Assembly (NCBI GenBank): GCA_028456385.1
Contig: JALNQF010000473.1
Span: forward strand, 1 to 27,684
DNA length: 27,684 bases
Direction of reading: 5' to 3'
Source of the DNA: Ophiosphaerella korrae
Taxonomy: Eukaryota; Ascomycota; Dothideomycetes; Pleosporales; Phaeosphaeriaceae
Shown here in pieces: positions 21,291 through 27,684 of this stretch. How positions within the stretch are numbered: position 1 is the stretch's first letter; each line of letters starts with the position of its first letter. The position numbers and the translations under genes were made by a program. The notes beneath the pieces are model-generated. The model was given only the letters and a program-made list of their open reading frames with translations. It was not told where the DNA came from and did not search any database.

Positions 21291-21428
21291 CCTTTCAGCC
21301 ACGACCGCTGATAAAACGACCAGCAATTCTCCCCTCGTAGGTTATTATCTCTTCTTATTCCAACATAGTTCGCTACTTACCAGGTATTACTAAAATTCGT
21401 CGCTGCGGGCCCTGACACAAAAAACAAC

Positions 21429-22616
21429 ATGCCTTCTCAATTCCGACATAGTCCACTCCGTAATCCGCACTCGGAGATGCGCCTGGTCAAGTTCGGTGCT
21501 TCTCCGCAGGGTTCCCTGAGCTGTACCGTACAGCACGTGGATCCGTACGATTCGCGTCATCGCAGCCCAAAATATACGGCATTATCGTACGAATGGGGTC
21601 CACCCCCACCCACACGCTCCATACTCGTCAACGGCCAGCCCCTCGCCATCCGCAAGAACCTCCACGACTTCCTCGTTGCCGCGCTCGCAAGAGGCCTGCT
21701 TCAGAACCGCAATTACTGGATCGACCAGCTGTGCATCGACCAGAGCGAGACTGCCGCAGCAGCAGCAGAGAAGTCGGGGCAGATCCCGCGCATGGAGGCC
21801 ATCTACTCGACCGCCACAAACGTCATTATCTGGCTGGGTAACGCAGCAGACGGCAGTGAAAGGGCCATGGCGGCGCTGGCAGACTTGCAGAGACATAACG
21901 GCTGGGATCCCAGCATCACGGCCCGGAAGAATCAGCCGGGATTGTGCAAGTTGTTCGAAAGGAGCTATTGGCGCAGATTGTGGATTATCCAAGAAGTGAT
22001 TCTGGCCGAGCGGAAGGGGTTGCGGGTGTTTTGCGGAAGCCAGATTGTGAACTGGGAGTTGTTTGAGCGGTTTTTTGAGGAGACGGAGGAGAAGGACTGG
22101 GTGCAGCATGGCGGCGAGCGCGTTGGCCATCGTGGCGAAAGAGTCTATAGCGAGTATGATGACGGTGACGAGGACGAAGAGGATGAAGAGGAAGAGGAAG
22201 AGGAATACGAAAGCTCCGATTACGATGACGATGACGATGCCATCGAGAACTTTCTACACGTCCGCAACCTCGTCATGCAGAAGCTCGAGTACCAAGGCAC
22301 GGATCCACCGCTCAGCCAGGTCCTCGTCACGTTCTCGGGCGCCGACTGCACCATGCCGCAGGATCGCGTATACGGATTGCTCGGGCTGTTCGCGCAGGAG
22401 CAGGAAGTCCCGCCGGGCGACTACAACATCTCCATGAAGGACTTGTTCCGGTCGGTCATGGGCACCATCATGAAGGAGGAACCGGAACTGGGGTACACGG
22501 GGTTCCTGGATGTGGGCATGGGGATACGGGATAAATTTGGGCTTGCTGGCGGTTTGGACGACGGTGAGTTGAGGGGTTGGATTAGACAGAGTATGCGGAG
22601 GTTTGGGTATTCGTAG
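21429..22616 (+). CDS. HET-domain (heterokaryon incompatibility) protein, intact
   Basis: Single exon, 395 residues, ATG at 21429 in good context (ACAACATGCC). The three HET-domain blocks are clear: YTALSYEWGPP (49-59) followed by ILVNGQPLAIRKNLHDFL; YWIDQLCIDQ (96-105) with IYSTATNVIIWLG; and RSYWRRLWIIQEVILA (178-193). DRVYGLLGLF (312-321) is the usual block after the domain. Residues 240-270 are an almost pure Asp/Glu stretch. HET domains are a TIR-related cell-death module triggered on non-self recognition after hyphal fusion. The protein is short and has no obvious sensor domain, so it may be a stand-alone effector or act with a partner receptor. There is no sign of decay, in contrast to its left-hand neighbours. 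Confidence 0.94.
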   Translation: MPSQFRHSPLRNPHSEMRLVKFGASPQGSLSCTVQHVDPYDSRHRSPKYTALSYEWGPPPPTRSILVNGQPLAIRKNLHDFLVAALARGLLQNRNYWIDQLCIDQSETAAAAAEKSGQIPRMEAIYSTATNVIIWLGNAADGSERAMAALADLQRHNGWDPSITARKNQPGLCKLFERSYWRRLWIIQEVILAERKGLRVFCGSQIVNWELFERFFEETEEKDWVQHGGERVGHRGERVYSEYDDGDEDEEDEEEEEEEYESSDYDDDDDAIENFLHVRNLVMQKLEYQGTDPPLSQVLVTFSGADCTMPQDRVYGLLGLFAQEQEVPPGDYNISMKDLFRSVMGTIMKEEPELGYTGFLDVGMGIRDKFGLAGGLDDGELRGWIRQSMRRFGYS

Positions 22617-23410
22617 CCCGTTTTGGTTCCGAGGTGGAGAGTTGCGGGCGGGTTCCTGGCTTGTGAGAGGCGACATGAGTAGGAACGGTATCATCTGCTT
22701 CCAAATAACATCCTGAGTCAAGATTTGTTGGCCGTTTTTGTTCTTTTCACTAAGTGTCCGCTAACTAAGGGCATATATTATACTTAGGGCTAAACGCGTC
22801 AGTAGCTTACCTTACATTCGTAGAGAATGGCCCATAGAGAACGGTTGCGCCGACTCCCGTTCTCTGTCCTTCTCGTGCCTCGTTGACGGTGGCAAGCTGA
22901 CGTTCACGCACACCGACGCCACTAGGGCAACCGATGGTCTGGAGTGGGCCAATGGCGATAGCGACGTGCTGCTCCCGAAGGACTGGACCATCAGAGTCCG
23001 CAACAAGCAACTCAACTAACTTTGGAGTTGTGATTCGAGTTACTTGTTGGCGACGTCGGCACGAGTTGCTTGCGGATTGACAAGTTTGCGTACTGATCAA
23101 CTCTTGTATATCGTAATTTCTCATAATTTCTTCGTCCGAAAGCTCGCTCTCATCGTCAACCTCAGCGCTCTCAGCAGTAGCATTCTGGGCATCTACAACA
23201 GCAAAAAAAAAAAAAAAAAAGCGTCAGCATAAGCAGCAAAGGTGGCATCAACAGCAAAAAAAGGGTGGGAAAGAGAGGTAACGTACTAGATGAGGGGAAT
23301 GGATACGCTGTAGGTAATCAACGAGTCTAACTTGTTTTACCAACTCGCATCGTCAGTCAACTTATTTCTAACTACTTAGACCTAAGGCAACCTAGGTCAT
23401 ATAGGCCCGG
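22617..23410. other. 3' flank of the HET gene, with an unrecognised minus-strand frame
   Basis: A minus-strand frame (22807-23124) reads DDESELSDEEIMRNYDIQEL upstream and RITTPKLVELLVADSDGPVL further on. It ends next to a GTAAGGTAAG that could be a donor site. It could be an exon of an unknown gene or transposon protein. I recognise no family and give it low weight. A 17-A run (23204-23220) and a second A-run near 23258 lie to its right. Confidence 0.25.
23204..23220 (+). repeat. A17 homopolymer
   Basis: Seventeen consecutive A residues. This could be a microsatellite or a remnant poly(A) tail, but no retroelement sequence was identified to its left. Confidence 0.8.
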
Positions 23411-23457
23411 GGTTAGGGTAGGGGTAGTAGGAGTATTAGGTTAGGGTTAGGTTAGGT
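23411..23457 (+). repeat. Telomere-like (TTAGGG)n interstitial tract
   Basis: About 47 bp made of TTAGGG, TAGGGG, TAGGAG, TTAGG and TTAGGG units, i.e. the standard filamentous-fungal telomere repeat in degenerate form. The G-rich strand is the plus strand, so the original end would have pointed to the right. Sequence continues normally on both sides. Confidence 0.65.
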
Positions 23458-23621
23458 ATACCCATTAGAGTTACCCTTAACGGTACGTTTTATAAATTAA
23501 GCTTAAGCTCGTGCACAGTTCAGCTCGTGCGCTCTGCAGAATCGAGTGGGAGAGCGTCGTCCTGTGACTCTACTAGTATGACTGGCGCAGCCTGAGAGCT
23601 GCCCGGCTCGTTTTGAATAAG

Positions 23622-24143
23622 TCACTCAGTAAGCCGTACTTTGCTCCAACTCTTATACCGTCTCTTGCCTCTAATAGTAGCTAACTCTACTAGTTCAGCT
23701 CTACCTAGAGACATGTAACAGCGCGTTTTACGGCTTAGCTCATCCTCCTCGCCATTAGCAAAGCCCCAACCAAAGCTACCGTTAGTCTCCTCCATCTTTA
23801 TCTCTACGCCCTCAAAATCGCCAGCTTCAGCACGCTCCCAGCCAGTAAAGCCAACCTCGTTAGCAGCGAAATCTTTGATAGAGATCTTGCCATCGTCGGC
23901 GTTAATAGGGTTGATATCAATGCCTGTATAGACAAAACTTTACTGTACAACCTCATATTTTTGTCTGCAAAGGTCATCCCAAACATCCCCAACTGCTTCT
24001 GTTACGGCAATACGACGTTTAGAGATTGCGCCCTTTACGCTCACCTTATCGCTGCCGCCAGCCATCTCAGCTTCCACCCTGTCTCTTAGTAATGCCTTCA
24101 AAGGCTTATTGACTGCTACATCTAGTGGCTGGAGTAGGGCACC
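23622..24143 (-). pseudogene. pogo/Fot1-type (DDE_1) transposase relic, C-terminal part
   Basis: The minus-strand frame from 24143 reads GALLQPLDVAVNKPLKALLR, whose LQPLDV block follows the DDE core in pogo-like transposases. ISKRRIAVTEAVGDVWDDL and SFVYTGIDINPINADD come next, then an acidic tail ending at TGA 23622. A TAA (23940-23942) interrupts just before SF. The catalytic DDE residues and the DNA-binding domain are missing beyond about 24155, where unrelated sequence begins. It is inactive. No terminal inverted repeats could be paired. Confidence 0.65.
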
Positions 24144-24694
24144 TACGCGACATGCCTAATGCCAAGCCGATCCGATTGCCAGGCCTCTGCCAAGAAGCTC
24201 CGGCCCAGACTAGTTAGTGGCAACCTATTCCCAATGTCGTATCTATCCCGCAAGTATCTAAAACTCGAAGAAGAACAACACAGGTGTAGAGTGGCAGCGC
24301 AGGCGCAAAGTGGCAGAGCAGGCACAAGAGAAAGCCGAAGAGAAAACTCGCGAGACGACACCTTCTCCCAGCACAACAGGCAGCAATCTGGGACAATCTT
24401 ATGGGGTCTGACTTCGTTTCAGAGCGACACTTTATATCTACGAAGGTCTAGAGGATATGGAACTCGAGGACGTTATCTGGTGTCACAAAATGGATACTCC
24501 ATAGTTGCTTTGGTTATCACATAAACATTCTCTTATATAGTTATGATTGGAGTTGGGTAGATGCTGGGCATATGCTAACTTCTACCCTTTAGGCCCTGAA
24601 GACGCCGCCGCAGGGCTAGTAGTAGCAGACTGAGGCCGCCGCTTAACTGAACAGATGGGAGATTGTGTATTACAACCTACTAGATGCCGTTTCT

Positions 24695-24725
24695 TATTGC
24701 TAACACAATAAAGCTATAGGCAACT
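24695..24725 (+). repeat. 31-bp direct repeat, copy 1
   Basis: Matches 24879-24909 at 26 of 31 positions. All five differences are transitions (C/T or G/A), the change RIP makes. Confidence 0.7.
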
Positions 24726-24878
24726 TCTCACACCTTGCTATTCTGCCGATGGCAGCATAAACAGGGCAGATTCATATACTCACTAACTTGGCACACAGTC
24801 CCTGTAGTGTGTTTTCTTTTTTTGCGTAATCCCTGTGCCTCCCTAACAAGCCCAAGATGATGGAAGAAAGTTTAGTAC

Positions 24879-24909
24879 TATCGCTAACACGATAAAGCTG
24901 TAAGCAATT
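24879..24909 (+). repeat. 31-bp direct repeat, copy 2
   Basis: Partner of 24695-24725, 184 bp downstream in the same orientation, with transition-only divergence. Confidence 0.7.
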
Positions 24910-25230
24910 GGATTGTCAAGCGTTCAGCTTTACAACCAAAGCCATCTCCATCCCTCTGCAAAGCCTCCTTGATGCGGCGCTTCTCGTTGTTTCGAGGGAG
25001 TGAAGGGCAATGATGTGCGAGAATCGAGAATAATATTGCCTATATTCATGCCAACTGGCTGAATATAGAATTGCTGGTCCAAAGTTTTTGCATGGCAGTT
25101 CAATCCCCTGCTCAGCCCTTACTAAAAAGCTTTCCTGTTTACTAGAGAGTTTTATTGGACTCAGCATGTTGTTTACTCTACTGTAAAGGCTAAACCTTTG
25201 AGGAAAAAAAAAAGTTCGAGTAAGCAGGGC

Positions 25231-25480
25231 CCCACCCGTCGGGCTCTGCAAATCCTCCATTACCAAACGTTTTGCGGGGTGCTGAAGGCGTCAAGCTGAG
25301 CTGGAAATCGTCCGAGGTGTGCAAATCCCCCCCTCTTCCACCAAACGTTTGTGTGTGCGCTGAAGGGCGCCGGCCTGAGCTCAAAAATCGTCTGATGTGG
25401 GCCCACCCGCCGGGGCTCTGCAAATCCTCCATTATTAAACGTTTTGTAGGGTGCTGAAGGGCGTTGAGCTGGGCTCGAGA
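25231..25480 (+). repeat. Three-copy tandem repeat, about 78-94 bp unit
   Basis: Units start near 25231, 25319 and 25402. Each carries AAACGTTT(T)G, a GCTGAAGG(G)CG core and a CTGRGCT block. Units 1 and 3 also share CCCACCCG, GGGCTCTGCAAATCCTCCAT and GGGTGCTGAAGG. Unit 2 is shortened and more diverged. The array ends about 285 bp before the receptor ATG. Confidence 0.75.
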
Positions 25481-25764
25481 GCCTACGGTACTTTGCAGCG
25501 CGAACGCTGCAGCCAGCTACGCCAGCCACGCCAGCCATTTAAGCAGCAGTGAGCTCATTACTTTCAATCATATCATGAATCATCTGGCGTTGCGAAGCTG
25601 CTAGGTTTGGCGCCATACCAGTGGACTGCGGACTCGACGGCCAGTAACGGTGATGTTGGAGGGGTAGGAGAGTTCGGGTGGCTGTGCGAAACGCCAGGCT
25701 GATCCCAGTCCAGCTCCAAATCGCAGACGCTACCACTAATGCATACTTTGATGCTACTACTGTT

Positions 25765-27684
25765 ATGGCCTCCCCAATAATTTTTGGCAAGGCAAACGCT
25801 AGCCTCCAAGCGGGCACCATCAACGGCTCGGTGAACTCTACGTTCCACCTTCCACCTGGTAGGTTGCAAGACGGTCCAAGAGCGGCAGTGTCTGTGCATG
25901 AGCTAGCTAACAAGAGCCCGTCTTAGAACGACAGGAAACACCACCACAACCATCGATCGTGATACCATTCACTCGCGACGCCGACTTCACCGAGCGGGGT
26001 CCGACGCTCGATGAACTCCAGCGAAGATGCGCTGCACCGGGGTCGCGGACAGCACTCGTCGGACTAGGTGGCGTAGGGTGAGAGTGACAAGGCTGGACAG
26101 CACGTCCAACACGATGTGCTGACTGCAGAGAAGCAAGTCGCAGCTCGCCATCGAGCATGCCTACCGCACGCATGAGCGGTCGCCCGAGACGTGGGTGTTC
26201 TGGATGCATGTCAGCAACGCCGCCCGGTTCGAGCAGAGCTTTCGCGACGTCGCGGATTACGTCAAGATCGATGGACGACAGGACCCGCAAGCCAACATCT
26301 TTAAACTGGTGCATGACTGGCTGTGCGGGGGCAAGAGGAGATGGCTACTTGTCCTGGACAACATGGACGACGCGCAATTTCTCCTCGAGGTTCTGAACAA
26401 CGGTCAAAGCCGGACTGCGGAATCAAAGAGCACTGCCCGACCGCTACGTGACTATCTTCCCCAATGCGAGAGGGGCTCAATCCTAATCACAACGCGAAAC
26501 AAGGACGCGGCGCTTAAGCTAGTGGAGCAGCGCGACACTGTTGCTGTAGAACCAATGAACAATGAGCAGGCGCTGGCGCTCTTCAAGAAGAAGCTGGGAA
26601 TGCAAGAGGATAATGATAATGTTGCTGAGCTCGCAGCTGCGCTCGAGTACATGCCGCTTGCTATTGTGCAAGCTGCCGCATACATCTCGCGAAGAGCACC
26701 CCGCTACTCCATAGTACAGTACCTTGATGAGTTTCGGCGTAGCGACCGTGAAAAGACGAGTTTGCTAGACTATGAAGCAGGCCAGCTTCGAAGAGACCGA
26801 GAGGCTAAAAACTCAATAATCATTACGTGGCAGATATCGTTCGAGCACTTGCGCCAGACAAAGCCATCGGCGGCCGACTTGTTGTCGCTAATGAGCTTCT
26901 TTGATCGGCAGGGCATTCCTGAATCGCTTGTACATAATGGTCAAGAGACGAACAGGGCAACAATAAGGCAACGTCTTAAGCATTTGCTCCGCCGTACTAC
27001 AAGAAAGCCTAAAGCTCAGCAAGACCAGATGCAATGCAATAGCGATAAGAGTAAGTTTGAGGACGATGTGATAGCGTTGCGTGACCTCTATTTCATATCT
27101 GTCGTGGAAGACGGTGCGACATTTGAAATGCACAGTCTCATACAGCTTGCAACACGCAAATGGCTTGCGGCGAACGGCAAGCTTGAATGGTGGAAGCAGC
27201 GGTTCATCAGCAACCTCTGCGCAGCCTTTCCGACAGGAGAGTACGAGAATTGGCCAACATGCCAGGCGCTTTTCGCGCACGCCAAGTCTGCTGTAGGGCA
27301 GCAGCCAGAAGAGAAGTCGTCACTCGCAGCATGGGCCACGTTGCTTTATCGTGCAGCGTGGTACTCGGAGAGGGTGGGCAACATTGCTGATGCTGTAACG
27401 CTGGCTGAAAAGTCACTAAAGGCTCGGAAGAAGGTGTTAGGCGCAGAGCATGAGAACACGCTGTGGGGTATGGCAATGGTGGCTGACGCATATTCAGCTA
27501 ACGGGCGGTGGGATGCAGCAGAAGAGCTGGAGGTGCAAGTGATGGAGACGAGCAAGAAGAAGCTGGGAGCTGACCATCCAGACACGCTGACTAGCATGGC
27601 CAATCTAGCGTCGACTTACTGGAATCAAGGGCGGTGGGATGCAGCGGAAGAGCTGGAGGTGCAAGTGATGGAGATTCGCAAGAA
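25765..27684 (+). CDS. NB-ARC-TPR NLR-like receptor with short amyloid-like N-terminal motif, 3' partial
   Basis: Three exons, join(25765..25858,25927..26077,26134..>27684), 598 residues visible, open to the window edge. Intron 1 (68 bp) has a GCTAACA branch. Intron 2 (56 bp, GTGAGA) splits the glycine codon just before the P-loop lysine, and splicing restores GLGGVGKSQLAIEHAYR. The ATG at 25765 has a purine at -3 and fits relatives that open MAS.. and then SLQAGTINGSVNSTFHLPP. Other motifs: linker RQETPPQPSIVIPF, Walker B WLLVLDNMDD (about 152), GSILITTRNKDAALKL (about 195), EYMPLAIVQAAAY (about 254), MHS in place of MHD (about 414), then TPR/kinesin-light-chain-like repeats. Fungal NLR-like STAND proteins of this layout are thought to oligomerise on sensing non-self and to trigger a partner effector. 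No large effector domain precedes NB-ARC here. Confidence 0.93.
27503..27674 (+). repeat. Near-identical 126-bp TPR-coding repeats
   Basis: A 46-bp block beginning GGGCGGTGGGATGCAGC occurs at 27503 and again at 27629, exactly 126 bp (42 codons) apart, with one difference. It encodes GRWDAAEELEVQVME, part of a TPR unit. The array continues past the window edge. Confidence 0.85.

Larger units (their letters stand above)
24144..25230. other. Decayed repeat DNA, no gene recognised
   Basis: Contains a pair of diverged 31-bp direct repeats and several A- or T-runs. A plus-strand open frame (24159-24524) is Arg/Glu-rich (YLSRKYLKLEEEQHRCRVAA). It might be a transposon-derived coiled coil but is not recognisable. 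No RNA gene seen. Confidence 0.4.

Noticed and set aside
21582..22130. Long minus-strand open frame inside the HET gene
   Set aside because: The opposite strand carries a complete, motif-rich HET protein, so this is its antisense shadow.
22752..22771. AAGTGTCCGCTAACTAAGGG as a transposon terminal inverted repeat
   Set aside because: No matching inverted copy was found on the far side of the pogo-type relic, so an element cannot be delimited.
25231..25480. Repeat array considered as CRISPR
   Set aside because: Only three diverged units with no unique spacers, in a eukaryotic (intron-bearing) sequence.
26888..27603. Several minus-strand open frames across the receptor gene
   Set aside because: They overlap an uninterrupted plus-strand NB-ARC-TPR coding exon and show no known motif.

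Overview
The window looks like accessory DNA from a filamentous ascomycete (Pezizomycotina, perhaps a dothideomycete; this is inference). The evidence is short GT-AG introns of about 49-70 bp with CTAAC/CTAAT-like branch sites, fungus-specific families (HET, NACHT-WD40, NB-ARC-TPR, Hsp70-like ATPase, F-box/DUF6546-like, APH-like kinase), and decay dominated by C:G to T:A changes, as expected from repeat-induced point mutation (RIP).

Layout, left to right. A C2H2 zinc-finger protein gene runs in from the left edge (1-2084). Next are relics: a possible sirtuin fragment (about 2744-2868) and a beta-lactamase-like serine hydrolase pseudogene (3242-4064). A three-gene group follows: a coiled-coil protein (4444-6183, minus), a P-loop GTPase with a hydrophobic C-terminus (6473-7518, minus, one frameshift) and, divergently, an HSPA12-like Hsp70 ATPase (8100-10566, plus, one frameshift). 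A perfect 23-bp palindrome lies in the promoter between the last two. From 10.6 to 13.5 kb there is gene-poor, repeat-rich sequence. Then come an SDR relic (13476-13784), an intact two-exon F-box-like gene (13955-15455, minus), a broken APH-family kinase gene (15964-16755), and a long NACHT-WD40 receptor pseudogene with no NACHT domain left and 11 WD repeats (17522-19970, minus).

The right third is dominated by self/non-self recognition genes. It holds an internally deleted NB-ARC relic (20815-21075), an intact single-exon HET-domain gene (21429-22616), a telomere-like tract (23411-23457), a pogo/Fot1-type transposase relic (23622-24143), RIP-marked repeats, and an intact three-exon NB-ARC-TPR NLR-like receptor (25765 to the right edge). 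The receptor has no large N-terminal effector domain. It begins with a short Gly/Asn/Gln motif of the kind proposed to act in amyloid signalling, followed directly by NB-ARC and TPR repeats.

Taken together this resembles an incompatibility/innate-immunity island with live genes (HET, NB-ARC-TPR), dead relatives (NACHT-WD40, NB-ARC relic) and transposon debris. The GTPase, coiled-coil and Hsp70-like trio is a separate candidate module whose function cannot be read from sequence alone.
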